Positions 25,239-33,811 of a stretch of 64,000 nt of DNA are shown here, piece after piece. Position 1 is the first letter of the stretch. Each line of letters opens with the position of its first letter. Source of the stretch: CAYNWT01 sp964485095 (GTDB lineage Bacteria > Planctomycetota > Planctomycetia > Planctomycetales > Planctomycetaceae); assembly GCA_964485095.1 (NCBI GenBank), contig CAZAIB010000013.1:1-64000 (forward strand), written 5' to 3'. The position numbers and the translations under genes were made by a program. Under the pieces are notes generated by a model, which worked only from the letters and a program-made list of their open reading frames with translations, was not told the DNA's origin and did not search any database.

Positions 25239-25253
25239 CGGCAGTTCTTGCCG
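25239..25253. promoter_or_regulatory. Candidate activator-binding dyad upstream of the sigma-54 promoter
   Basis: CGGCAGTTCTTGCCG is a perfect 5+5 dyad with a 5-base centre. It lies about 135-150 bases upstream of the -24 element, the usual distance for an enhancer of a sigma-54 activator. The site is seen; its function is inferred. Confidence 0.35.
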
Positions 25254-25479
25254 GTTCCAGACGACAGCCGATGCAGTCCCAGCTATCAAACTTTGCGCAA
25301 CCGGTACCATCAGAACCCAAAATCCGGATACGCCGTAGAACCAGTACTACTCCTACAACCGGACCTGCCGCCCCGACGATCCGATTCATACCGGCGGGCG
25401 AGCGGGAGAACATGCGTCATCCCCGCTGGGCGCCGGGCCGGTTGAGACAGAAGAACCCATTCGCTGTAAGGCTGATTCG

Positions 25480-26751
25480 TTGCCCTATCGATTGCACATG
25501 CTGGCACTCCTCGCGATCACGGTTTCCGTGACGGGATGCATGTCTGTCGAACGCGGAGCGATACCGGTTTGCGAAGTCCCCTGCCAGTACCTGATGGAAC
25601 GCCGCACACTGCAGGTTCCCATCGACTTCCGTTTGCTGGGACGACCTGCAGACCCCGAACACATCGTCGATTCCGGGGATACCCTGGGCATCTACATCGC
25701 CGACATCCTGGGCGAGCCGGACCAGCTTCCGATGGTGTCGTATCCCAACTTTCGCCAACGTAACGGTCCGATTGAACCGTACGTCGGACACCCGATTCCC
25801 GTGGAAGCGGATGGCGAGATCGACCTGCCATTCATCATGCCGCTGAATGTTCGCGGCATGTCCGTGCCCGAGGTTCGCCAGGCGATCATCGACGAATACG
25901 TTCTCAACAGAGAACTCATCGCGCCGGATGCAGAAAACATCCAGGTCACTCTCATCGCGCCCCGAGCGCGGCGGATTCATGTGGTTCGACAGGACACGCG
26001 TTACAACGTGCCAGGGCTACAGCGAACCGATCAGTTCGAAATCTCGCGGCGTTGGGCCGGTTCGACTCTGTATCTGGAAGCAGACGACTGCACGGTACTC
26101 AGTGCGTTGTTGAAGACGGGCGGTTTGCCTGGTATCGATGCCAGAAACGAAATCTGGGTCATGAAGGGCATCAAACCCGAAGAGATGCACAACTACTTCC
26201 CACCCACAGACAGCACGTTGGCTGGCGAGTTGCCAATGATGCTCTCAGATAACAAGTCGAAGATCGTTCGCATCCCGCTTGAGATCACGCCCGGAGCGGA
26301 GATTCCCTTCAATGAAGAAGACATCATCCTGGACGACGGCGATGTCGTGTTCCTTCCGCGCCGAGACGGCGACGTATTTTTGACAGGCGGCCTGCTGGGC
26401 GGTGGTCGCTATCCGCTAAACCGTGATCGCGATCTGGACGTCCTGGAAGCAATCGCAGCCGCAACTGGCAACTCGCACGGACCCGTTGGTGCTCCACGAA
26501 CATCAACCCAATTTCGCAGTGGCCCCGGCAACGTCATTCCGCCAACCAACCTGGTCATCGTTCGACGAATCTCAGACCAGCAACAAATCAAAATCGCTGT
26601 CGATCTGCGCAAGGCGGTCGACGATCCGAACGAACGCATTCTCATTCGCCAGGGCGACCTGCTGATTCTGCGCTACCGGCTTAGCGAGATTGTTGGAAAC
26701 ACACTACTGAATCTCACAGACTTCAACCTACCGCTGAATACGGTCTGGTAG
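25480..26751 (+). CDS. Wza-like polysaccharide export lipoprotein
   Basis: 423 residues. A lipoprotein signal ends with VSVTGC (lipidated Cys20), followed by a polysaccharide export (Poly_export) domain (about 60-170; IVDSGDTLGIYI, GEIDLPFIMPLNVRGMSVPEVRQAI). SLBB-like segments follow (VFLTGGLLGGGRYPLNRDRDLDVLEAIA). It should form the outer-membrane channel for the polymer. The TTG at 25480 is 9 bases after AAGG; an ATG at 25498 is an alternative and still leaves a lipobox. It is the only rightward gene in the locus, and its 3' end overlaps the convergent chain-length gene by 24 bases. Confidence 0.9.
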   Translation: MPYRLHMLALLAITVSVTGCMSVERGAIPVCEVPCQYLMERRTLQVPIDFRLLGRPADPEHIVDSGDTLGIYIADILGEPDQLPMVSYPNFRQRNGPIEPYVGHPIPVEADGEIDLPFIMPLNVRGMSVPEVRQAIIDEYVLNRELIAPDAENIQVTLIAPRARRIHVVRQDTRYNVPGLQRTDQFEISRRWAGSTLYLEADDCTVLSALLKTGGLPGIDARNEIWVMKGIKPEEMHNYFPPTDSTLAGELPMMLSDNKSKIVRIPLEITPGAEIPFNEEDIILDDGDVVFLPRRDGDVFLTGGLLGGGRYPLNRDRDLDVLEAIAAATGNSHGPVGAPRTSTQFRSGPGNVIPPTNLVIVRRISDQQQIKIAVDLRKAVDDPNERILIRQGDLLILRYRLSEIVGNTLLNLTDFNLPLNTVW

Positions 26752-28293
26752 CACAGTATCTTCCCCACCAGGCAAGACCATAGGCATCGCTGGCGACCTG
26801 GACTGTCCCAGCAGATCGATTGCGATCGCCAGCAGGATCCCCAGAAACATCCCGGCGACAAGTCCCAGCGCGGGCAGGATTTTGGTTCTCGGCCAGACTT
26901 TGTCGCCAACCCGCGGCGCGGCGAGAATCTCTGTGTTGTACTCGCCAAATTCGTTCACGAGTTTCTGTTCGCGAAACTTCTCAAGCATCGCGGTGTAGAC
27001 CTCGCTGCTACGTTCGTAATCGCGCAACAGCTTTTCACTTTCAAGGCTCACGTCCAGCAACTGCTTCGCCATTGTCTCTTCGCGAGCAACAGCCTGACGC
27101 AGGTACTTAATGTGCCGGTGCGTGTCTTCAAGGTCGTTCTCCAGGAGCACTTTGTAAGCCCGTACCAATTCGCGAGGCGCAACGTTGGAATCGGCGGCTG
27201 CAGGAGCCTTGTTGGTGGTCTCCAGGGCTTTTCGGATGGCTTCGATGTCCCGTTCGTTTTCACGAACCTTTGGGTGATTCGGCCCCAAACGAGAACGCAG
27301 CGTTTCGTGTTCGCGAACAACCGTCAGCATGTCGTTGTATCGCGCGTTAGCGTGTTCCTGACGTTCAGGGTACTGCGACTGCAGGAACTCAGTCAGCACA
27401 TCACCCTTCACATTCACGATCAACGACAACCGTTCGACATGCACATCGTCAATCAAAGCCAGTCGCTCAAGGTCCGTGTATTTGCTGGCAGATTCAGGCC
27501 GCAGTGATTCGTTGATCATGCCCAGCCGACTCTCGACTTTGACTTTCCGTAGTTCGCCTTCTGTCAGTTCTTTGTCCAGTTCGTCGATCCGCCGCTGATG
27601 TGAATTCTCCAGCGTTTCGCGGTTCCAAACGCCCGGTGCCTTCAGAAGGAACTCACGATAAGCTTCGCTTTTCGCATCGACATCGTCGGCGGCCTGCTGC
27701 CGCAGTTCAGCAATAAGACTGACCACCTGCCCCTGCCCGTTCAAAGTCGAACCACGCAGGAACTCACGGTAAGCCGCCATAACATGTTCAACAACCGTCG
27801 CGGATTCGTCGGGATTCACATGCTTGAACGCGACCCGAACAACAAACGCGCCTTTCGAATCGCCCTCACCACTGCGGCTCACGGACAGGTGCCGTTTGAT
27901 GTATTCAACAGCATCAATGGACTCAGTCGTTTCTGACTGAATGCCCGGAAGTGAGTCCAGTTGGCCTCGCTTCATCGCCATACCGACAATGCGAGGACTG
28001 CCGATCAGTCGAATGTGTGTCGCAAACAGGCTGTCGAAATTCTTGGCGTCCAGGTTGCCGCTGGCGCTGATGAACGATGGCATCTTTTGCATAACCAGCA
28101 TCAGGCCGCGCGATTCGTATTTCGGAGTCGCCAGTAGCCCGTATGCCAATCCGGCCAGCGCACCAAACACCATGACACCAAGAAGAAGGAACTTCCGTCT
28201 CCACAAGATCGCCAACAGCGCAGTTGGTTCGATCAGCTGGCGCAGAACCGGTTGCGGTTCGTCTTCGGTACTGGGTGGAACAGGACTAATCAT
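26728..28293 (-). CDS. Wzz/GumC-type chain-length determinant
   Basis: 521 residues. There is a membrane helix near 32-52 and another near 478-497, with a long periplasmic coiled-coil region between them (about 170-450; RRIDELDKELTEGELRKVKVE, YNDMLTVVREHETLRSRLGPNHPKV). This is the Wzz/GNVR architecture. The C-terminus ends about 25 residues after the second helix, so the tyrosine-kinase domain found in many Wzc proteins is absent. It sets polymer length and bridges to Wza. The start overlaps the stop of the preceding glycosyltransferase gene by 4 bases. Confidence 0.9.
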   Translation of the reverse strand: MISPVPPSTEDEPQPVLRQLIEPTALLAILWRRKFLLLGVMVFGALAGLAYGLLATPKYESRGLMLVMQKMPSFISASGNLDAKNFDSLFATHIRLIGSPRIVGMAMKRGQLDSLPGIQSETTESIDAVEYIKRHLSVSRSGEGDSKGAFVVRVAFKHVNPDESATVVEHVMAAYREFLRGSTLNGQGQVVSLIAELRQQAADDVDAKSEAYREFLLKAPGVWNRETLENSHQRRIDELDKELTEGELRKVKVESRLGMINESLRPESASKYTDLERLALIDDVHVERLSLIVNVKGDVLTEFLQSQYPERQEHANARYNDMLTVVREHETLRSRLGPNHPKVRENERDIEAIRKALETTNKAPAAADSNVAPRELVRAYKVLLENDLEDTHRHIKYLRQAVAREETMAKQLLDVSLESEKLLRDYERSSEVYTAMLEKFREQKLVNEFGEYNTEILAAPRVGDKVWPRTKILPALGLVAGMFLGILLAIAIDLLGQSRSPAMPMVLPGGEDTVLPDRIQR

Positions 28294-29480
28294 GTCGCAA
28301 CCTGTTCGGCGGCCAGTAAATCTTCCCGCGCATCGAATTCCAGTTCAGGGATACTGTCCGCACCGACCATACCGCGTTGGGCAAGGCTGGCGCGAATGAG
28401 ACTGCGGTATTCGGTTCGGAACCGGTCCGCGCTGAAGCGTTCTGCATGCTTCCGAATGTCTTCCGGATCGAAGTAGTCTCGCGGCAGATCCAAAATCTCC
28501 TGAATCGCGTCTGATAGGCACTCGACCGTCTGTTCGTCGAACAGCAACCCCGTTCGATGCGGAAGAACCGTCTCCTGCAACCCACCACGGTTCAGACCAA
28601 TGACCGGCGTTCCACACGCCTGAGCCTCAACGGGCATAATCCCGAAATCTTCAACAGCCGCAAACACAAACGCTCGCGCACGTTGCATGTGGTCTCGCAG
28701 GACTTCGTCCGACTGGTAGCCCATCAGAGTCACGTTAGGCGTCGCGATGTCGCGGAGACGTTCGAGCTCTGAACCCTTACCGATCACGACCAATTTTTGA
28801 TCGGGATGTTTGGCGAACGCTTCCACGACCAAATCGAAACGCTTGTAAGACACCAATCGTCCTGCGGCGAGGAAGAAGTCATCCTTCTGCCTGCGGAGTT
28901 CCAGCTTGTGGACATCCGTGGGCGGATAGATAACTTCAGCGGGTCGGTCGTACGTCTTTTGGATTCGAGCCGCTACGAAAGCTGAGTTCGCTACGTAGAC
29001 ATCGGGGCGGTTTGCTGTGCCGCGATCCCAGGTCCGCAGGTAATGCAAAACGCTGCGAACAAACGCAGCCTTGATACCGCGCCTGAGACCGGCCTGGTTG
29101 AGGTACTGTTGCTGCATGTCCCACGCATACCGCATGGGCGTGTGCACGTAGGTGATGTGTAGCTGTTCTGCGTTCGTGACAACGCTGCGTCCGAACGCGT
29201 GACTGGAAGACAGAACCAGGTCGTAGCCTGACAGGTCGAACTGTTCGATCGCCATCGGCATGAACGCCAGATAGTTGCGAAAGTGCTTCTTCGAAAAAGG
29301 CAAACGCTGAATGAACGAAGGCGTGACTTTTCCCAGGCCCAACTCGCGGCGTTGCTGCTGGCTTAGAAAATCCACCAACGAGAAAACATCGGCGTCGGGA
29401 AAGCAAGCAAGCATTTCCTTGACGACCTTTTCGGACCCGGCAATCTTGTCGAACCAGTCGTGAACGATCGCGGTCTTCAT
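28290..29480 (-). CDS. GT4-family glycosyltransferase (WbaZ-like)
   Basis: 396 residues beginning MKTAIVHDWFDKIAGSEKVVKEML. GT-B enzyme with THVHTPMRYAWD-like acceptor region (ITYVHTPMRYAWDMQQQYL), FLAAGRLVSYKRFDLVVEAF, and EDFGIMPVEAQACGTPVIGL with the E-x7-E pair. This N-terminus and the PMRYAWD stretch are typical of mannosyltransferases of the WbaZ group, but donor and linkage cannot be read from sequence. ATG at 29480 is chosen because AGGTGGGA lies just upstream. It forms a two-gene unit with the chain-length gene. Confidence 0.92.
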   Translation of the reverse strand: MKTAIVHDWFDKIAGSEKVVKEMLACFPDADVFSLVDFLSQQQRRELGLGKVTPSFIQRLPFSKKHFRNYLAFMPMAIEQFDLSGYDLVLSSSHAFGRSVVTNAEQLHITYVHTPMRYAWDMQQQYLNQAGLRRGIKAAFVRSVLHYLRTWDRGTANRPDVYVANSAFVAARIQKTYDRPAEVIYPPTDVHKLELRRQKDDFFLAAGRLVSYKRFDLVVEAFAKHPDQKLVVIGKGSELERLRDIATPNVTLMGYQSDEVLRDHMQRARAFVFAAVEDFGIMPVEAQACGTPVIGLNRGGLQETVLPHRTGLLFDEQTVECLSDAIQEILDLPRDYFDPEDIRKHAERFSADRFRTEYRSLIRASLAQRGMVGADSIPELEFDAREDLLAAEQVAT

Positions 29481-29579
29481 GTTTCCCACCTAAGCAAGCC
29501 CAGTGAAACCTAGGGCAGGCCCGCGTGTGGACACGTGCTTACTTTGGAAATACAAAGCCAGCACTGCATTTCATGTCGA

Positions 29580-29960
29580 TTATTCCGATTGCGCGCCGCA
29601 GCCATGTGGTGGTGAGAGAGTCACTGATTGCAGGTACTCTGCCATCGCAACGCACAGCGATTCCCAGGCGAGTTCCAGTTCTGCAAACAAACCAGTCGCT
29701 CCACTGACCGACAGGTTCTGGTCTTCCAACCGCTCACACAGTCCTCGAGCGGCCTCGGCATGAATCGACGCCAACGCGCCCTTCGTACGATGAGCGTTGC
29801 TGGCGATGGCTTCGGAGTCGCCAGCCTCAACCGCGTTCCGTAAATCGCCAATCATTGTGGGTTCATACCTGAGGAACAGTTCAACGAGATCGCGTGTGTG
29901 TTCCAAATCTCCGCCAAGGCGTGCCACAAGCGCGTTCAGATCGAATGCCTCAGTACTCAT
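29580..29960 (-). CDS. Hpt phosphotransfer protein
   Basis: 126 residues, a single four-helix Hpt domain with NAHRTKGALASIHAE (phospho-His57; the usual AHxLKG motif with Thr in place of Leu). It would shuttle phosphate between a hybrid kinase and a response regulator. No hybrid kinase is encoded in the window. The next gene upstream, ending 6 bases before, is an NtrC-type regulator whose receiver could be its target, linking a phosphorelay to sigma-54 transcription in this polysaccharide locus. Confidence 0.88.
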   Translation of the reverse strand: MSTEAFDLNALVARLGGDLEHTRDLVELFLRYEPTMIGDLRNAVEAGDSEAIASNAHRTKGALASIHAEAARGLCERLEDQNLSVSGATGLFAELELAWESLCVAMAEYLQSVTLSPPHGCGAQSE

Positions 29961-29966
29961 CGTTGA

Positions 29967-31358
29967 CTACCTAAGACCCAATCGTTTCATCTTGTTGTAG
30001 ATGCTCTTCTCGCTAATCCCCAGCGATCGCGCGGTTCTGGCTTTGTTGCCGCCACACGCCTCAAGTGTGTCAACAATGGCTTTTGTTTCAATCTCTACCA
30101 GAGTCATATCAGCCAGCGACATCGATTCGGCAGGAACCATTGCGTCCGGTCCATTGCTGTCGATTTGGATATCCGACTTTCGAATCGTGTTGTCTTCGCA
30201 AAACGCGGCCGCTCGTTCGATGACGTTTTCAAGCTCGCGAATGTTTCCCGGCCACGAATGATCAACCAGTTGTGCAACCGCGTCGGCGTCAACAGAAATC
30301 GGTTCGCCAAGTCGCCCACTGATTCGTTGCAGCACAGCATTGGCCAGGTTCGGAATGTCCGCTCGGCGTTCGCTCAGACTCGGCATGCAAATATTGAGCA
30401 CGTTAAGCCGGTAGTACAAATCCTGTCGGAACCGATTCTGCTGACACATTGTCGCCAAATCCTGGTGCGTCGCCGCGATGACGCGCACATCGACCGTACG
30501 TACGTCGTTGCTGCCAACTCGCTGAAGTGTTCGGTCCTGCAGGAATGTCAGCAGCTTTGGTTGGAGTTCCAACGGCAAGTCGCCAATCTCGTCCAGGAAC
30601 AGTGTTCCACCATCTGCGATTTCCGCTCGTCCAGGCCTGTCTTCAGTCGCCCCAGTAAACGCGCCCTTCTTGTGTCCGAACAATTCCGATTCAATAAGAT
30701 CGCGAGGGAGCGAAGCACAATTCACCGCCACAAACGGCGCGGCCGCGCGTTCGCCCGAGTTGTGAATCATGCGCGCGATGGTGGTTTTTCCCGTACCGCT
30801 TTGGCCGGTAATCAAGACTGTCGAATCAAGTCGAGCCACCTTCCTGGCCTGCTGATACACTCGCTTCGCGCCGTCACTTTCTGCAGTCCATTCCGACGCC
30901 TGCGGCGCCTGACCAACTGCAGCACGCAGGCTACGGTTCTCTTTGACTAACGATCCGTTCCGAAGGGCCTGAGCGCTGTGAGCCAGAAGTTCTTCCGGGT
31001 TGAAGGGCTTGGTGATGTACTCAACTGCTCCCTCTTTCATCGCCTCAACGGCAGCTCTTAGGTCGTCCGCGCCCGAGATCATCATGACCTGCATATCGGG
31101 GAACCGTTCTTTGGCGAATCGCAGGCATTCGAGCCCGGACGCCTGCGGCATCTGCAGATCCAACATGGCAATCGCGATGTCATCCGACATCAAATCCATC
31201 GCCTGCTGCCCGTCCTCGGCAACGACAACATCGTACCCCGCCGCCGCCAAACAGCGTTCCATTGAAAACCGCGCCAACGGTTCATCGTCCGCCACCAAAA
31301 CGCGCGCACCGGTTGCGACCGGTTGCGTCTTTACTTCTGCCTCAAACGTGAAGGACAT
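29967..31358 (-). CDS. NtrC-type sigma-54-dependent response regulator
   Basis: 463 residues. A receiver domain (18-130; phosphoacceptor D67 in AMLDLQMP) is followed by the AAA+ sigma-54 activation domain. That domain has Walker A GQSGTGKT, the sigma-54 contact loop GAFTGA, Walker B TLFLDEIGDLP and WPGNIRELENV. A FIS-type helix-turn-helix lies at the C-terminus (GNKARTARSLGISEKSIYNKMKRLGL). All key residues are present, so it should be a functional activator. The natural candidate target in the window is the -24/-12 promoter at 25089-25104. It lies in one unit with the Hpt gene. Confidence 0.95.
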   Translation of the reverse strand: MSFTFEAEVKTQPVATGARVLVADDEPLARFSMERCLAAAGYDVVVAEDGQQAMDLMSDDIAIAMLDLQMPQASGLECLRFAKERFPDMQVMMISGADDLRAAVEAMKEGAVEYITKPFNPEELLAHSAQALRNGSLVKENRSLRAAVGQAPQASEWTAESDGAKRVYQQARKVARLDSTVLITGQSGTGKTTIARMIHNSGERAAAPFVAVNCASLPRDLIESELFGHKKGAFTGATEDRPGRAEIADGGTLFLDEIGDLPLELQPKLLTFLQDRTLQRVGSNDVRTVDVRVIAATHQDLATMCQQNRFRQDLYYRLNVLNICMPSLSERRADIPNLANAVLQRISGRLGEPISVDADAVAQLVDHSWPGNIRELENVIERAAAFCEDNTIRKSDIQIDSNGPDAMVPAESMSLADMTLVEIETKAIVDTLEACGGNKARTARSLGISEKSIYNKMKRLGLR

Positions 31359-31451
31359 CTCGCGCCTCGTGTGCAGACCCTACGAATAGAGCCTAGGTCA
31401 CAGAAGCCACCGGGCAATTGGCGAATATTCCACCTGTATCGATTCCACCGA

Positions 31452-31554
31452 GTTTAACCCGTGGCCGGAGGCCAGGTTGTGTAGCAGATCGCAGTTAGCG
31501 AGTAGATGCTGGGGTTAGCGGGAGGACTGCCTGGTCTTCGACCACGGGTTAAAC
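31452..31554. repeat. 103-bp element bounded by 25-base imperfect inverted repeats
   Basis: The 25-base arms at 31452-31476 and 31530-31554 are inverted copies with four mismatches, all in the inner half; the outer 13 bases (GTTTAACCCGTGG) are identical. It lies between the start of the activator gene and the end of the M48 gene, and may act as a terminator for the latter. Form and place suggest a small non-autonomous palindromic element. No second copy was found in the window. Confidence 0.65.
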
Positions 31555-31580
31555 GGTGGGCCGAATCCCGCCGTTGTTGC

Positions 31581-32774
31581 CTAGTCCAGATCAGCGTCGT
31601 GGTTGAAGCAGTGTTCGATGATTGTGGCTGAGAGTTTTAGCTTCTTGCCAACACGGTGGACGTACTCGCGTTCTTTCTTGGTCACGCGGCCAGTGGCGAC
31701 CGCAATCAGACACAGGTCGCGAATGATGTGAACGCGTCTCGCGTGGGGAACCACTTCGTTCGCGCGGCGAATCCGCTCGTCCAGCGATTCTTCCAGGCGT
31801 TCAAGATCCAGTTTGCCGCTGAAGGTTCCGTCGCCGAACAGGTTGTCGAACGCTGTAATTTCCTTCTCCGAAATCCCACCAGACGCCGCCATCACGCCGC
31901 AGCCCGCCGCAAACAGAACGCGCCGCATGGCCTCGGCCGCTTCGCTTTTTTCCTTGAGATACGTCGGCGACATGATCTCCATGAGCGAGTGTGTTTGGGA
32001 TTCCAGTTTTGTGATTGATGTTCCGCCCTTCGTCATCACTTCGGATTCGAAGAACTGCTTCAGCGCTTTCACTCGCAGCGGACTAAACGGGTGCGTCATG
32101 AACCAGTCACGTTCGTTACTGTCACGCTTGGTCGGATCGTCCTCGTCCATCGCCATCTCATCGACCTGCGCAGCGAATTCATCGATGTTGATCTCGATAA
32201 GATCCGTCGTCAGCCCGGAAGCCAGCTTAAACAACGCCCGCGCCGTCGAATCAGCATCTTTCGCGCAGACCGCGCCGGCTCGGTCGGCGGAAATTTCAGC
32301 GTACCTTGACCAGGAGAACAGTTTCATCGCCAGCCGCGGTCCAACGGGTTCCGGCCCTTTGATCAGATACCCGATCGGGATCTGTGTGTGCTGAAACATG
32401 TGGTGCCCCAGTTCGTGCCCCATCACGAAACGGACTTCCTGCTCCTGGAATTTCTCCAGCAATGAACTTGAGAACATCAGCAGCAGCGTGTCGTCTTCGG
32501 GTGCCAGGCAGGCCGCGTTAAATTCGGGCGAGTTGTACACGAAGATCTCAACGGGGATCTCGACACCCAGTTGCTCAATCGATTCCTGCATCATCTTGTG
32601 CAGCTTCGGCGACATGGAAGGCGTCAGCCGCAGTGCGGTTGCTAACAATTGTCGTCGGACACCAGCACCGGGGTTGTCGTCCAGCCTGCGGATGGCGGCC
32701 TTGACTTCATCAACTTCCAACAACTCGTTGTGGAGCGCTAAATCGCCTTCGCAGCGAAACTTGGGTACGGACAT
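31581..32774 (-). CDS. M48-family zinc metallopeptidase with C-terminal TerB-like domain
   Basis: 397 residues. The peptidase domain has the HELGHHMFQH motif (HExxH at 120-124) and a downstream EISADRAG with the third zinc ligand Glu, as in M48 enzymes. There are no membrane helices, unlike HtpX or Ste24, so it is a soluble cytoplasmic member. The last about 115 residues (AAGCGVMAASGGISEKEITAFD to VTKKEREYVHRV) look like a TerB-type helical domain, an acidic-residue-rich module found in tellurite-resistance and stress proteins. The ATG at 32774 follows AGGAG by 6 bases. Confidence 0.85.
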   Translation of the reverse strand: MSVPKFRCEGDLALHNELLEVDEVKAAIRRLDDNPGAGVRRQLLATALRLTPSMSPKLHKMMQESIEQLGVEIPVEIFVYNSPEFNAACLAPEDDTLLLMFSSSLLEKFQEQEVRFVMGHELGHHMFQHTQIPIGYLIKGPEPVGPRLAMKLFSWSRYAEISADRAGAVCAKDADSTARALFKLASGLTTDLIEINIDEFAAQVDEMAMDEDDPTKRDSNERDWFMTHPFSPLRVKALKQFFESEVMTKGGTSITKLESQTHSLMEIMSPTYLKEKSEAAEAMRRVLFAAGCGVMAASGGISEKEITAFDNLFGDGTFSGKLDLERLEESLDERIRRANEVVPHARRVHIIRDLCLIAVATGRVTKKEREYVHRVGKKLKLSATIIEHCFNHDADLD

Positions 32775-32877
32775 TCTTTTCTCCTGCCTTCGTGGAATGA
32801 GAAGCATAGCGATTGCGACCGCAAAGTTCTCCCGGACAATGATTGCGAACTGAATCAGCCGGACAGTGAATATCGCG

Positions 32878-33477
32878 ATGGACGAAACCGCTCCTTATTC
32901 AAATCCCTACGCGACGCCGGCTGAGCAGATTGGCGAATCCCGTCGCAATCAGACAAGTGATGGGCTTGTCGAGGCGGATGCAAAATATCTGTTCGTCACA
33001 GACCCCGCGGAGCTGCCTGAACGGTGCGTTCGGACAAACACGACGGACGATCTTGTTCGTGTTTCCAGACAGCTGTACTACGTTCACCCAGCCACGATTC
33101 TCGGCATCCTGTTCAGTCTGCCGGGCTTGCTGATCCTGTATTACATTTTCCGCAAGGGTGTCTACGTTTCGTACTGGATGAACCAAGCCGAGCGTTCCAG
33201 TCAGCGAGTCCGTTTAGCTTGCGCACTCCTGGGTTTTCTGGGGGGCATCGCGATTCTGATTTATGGAGTCAGCCTGAGCTCGGCAGCCGGCGTAATTTCC
33301 GGAATCATTGTTCTCATGGGTTCGCTATTTGGAGTGATTAAGTTCTCGAACACCATTGTGGTCACGAAACACAAGGCTGGCGTGTTCTGCCTGAAGGGAT
33401 GCTCGCCCGCGTTCCTCACGTCGGCAATGGAAGGCAGAGACGGACCCTACTACGGCGGACCGATTTCAACAGACTAA
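32878..33477 (+). CDS. Small membrane protein with NPYATP leader, 199 aa
   Basis: The protein begins MDETAPYSNPYATP, a leader seen in many planctomycete membrane proteins of unknown role, followed by a soluble stretch. Hydrophobic helices lie near 78-98, 116-136 and 140-160. A GTG 12 bases upstream (32866) could also start it; neither has a strong ribosome binding site. The C-terminus is polar with several Cys and Gly. No family with known function is recognised. It diverges from the M48 gene. Confidence 0.6.
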   Translation: MDETAPYSNPYATPAEQIGESRRNQTSDGLVEADAKYLFVTDPAELPERCVRTNTTDDLVRVSRQLYYVHPATILGILFSLPGLLILYYIFRKGVYVSYWMNQAERSSQRVRLACALLGFLGGIAILIYGVSLSSAAGVISGIIVLMGSLFGVIKFSNTIVVTKHKAGVFCLKGCSPAFLTSAMEGRDGPYYGGPISTD

Positions 33478-33490
33478 TGCCCTGCCGGGC

Positions 33491-33811
33491 TCACGTCTCT
33501 GCTGGCGCGAAGAACACAAGCAGCTCCAGATCAACTTCGATGTCGAAGAATCGATGCTCCACCTTCTTCGCGACGTAAATCACATCCCCAGTCTCAGCAG
33601 GGAACACATCCTTGCCAACTTGCACCTGCGACTTACCGCTGATGACATAGTAGACCTCGTCCTCATTGTGAGGCTTCTGTGGATCAATGCCACCGGCCGG
33701 CAACCGATACAGCCCGACGCTTAAATCAGGAACGCGCAGGAACTCCGCGTAAAGATCTCCCGATTCGGACAGCAGACTGCGGATTGCGGACAGGTTTACT
33801 GGATCAGGCAT
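33491..33811 (-). CDS. Small cupin-domain protein
   Basis: 106 residues forming one cupin barrel: PQKPHNEDEVYYVISGKSQVQVG (metal-site motif 1 with His and Glu) and GDVIYVAKKVEHRFFDIE (motif 2 with His). Cupins of this size bind a metal ion and may be dioxygenases, isomerases or sensors; no substrate is evident. GGGAG precedes two adjacent ATG codons (33814 and 33811); the second gives better spacing. The start overlaps the end of the flavin-oxidase-like gene, so the two are coupled. Confidence 0.85.
   Translation of the reverse strand: MPDPVNLSAIRSLLSESGDLYAEFLRVPDLSVGLYRLPAGGIDPQKPHNEDEVYYVISGKSQVQVGKDVFPAETGDVIYVAKKVEHRFFDIEVDLELLVFFAPAET

Larger units (their letters stand above)
25049..25479. 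other. 431-base divergent regulatory region of the polysaccharide locus
   Basis: No gene is supported here. It holds the sigma-54-type promoter of the leftward operon and a 15-base dyad, listed separately, and must also hold the promoter of the rightward wza. A long minus-strand frame through it has no ribosome binding site or recognisable domain. Confidence 0.6.

Noticed and set aside
25239..25253. GGCAGTTCTTGCC read as a rightward sigma-54 promoter for wza
   Set aside because: GG-GC spacing is 8 bases and the distance to the wza start is over 220 bases; kept only as a dyad.
25045..25413. 122-codon minus-strand frame through the divergent regulatory region
   Set aside because: It overlaps the sigma-54 promoter and start of the first operon gene and has no recognisable fold.
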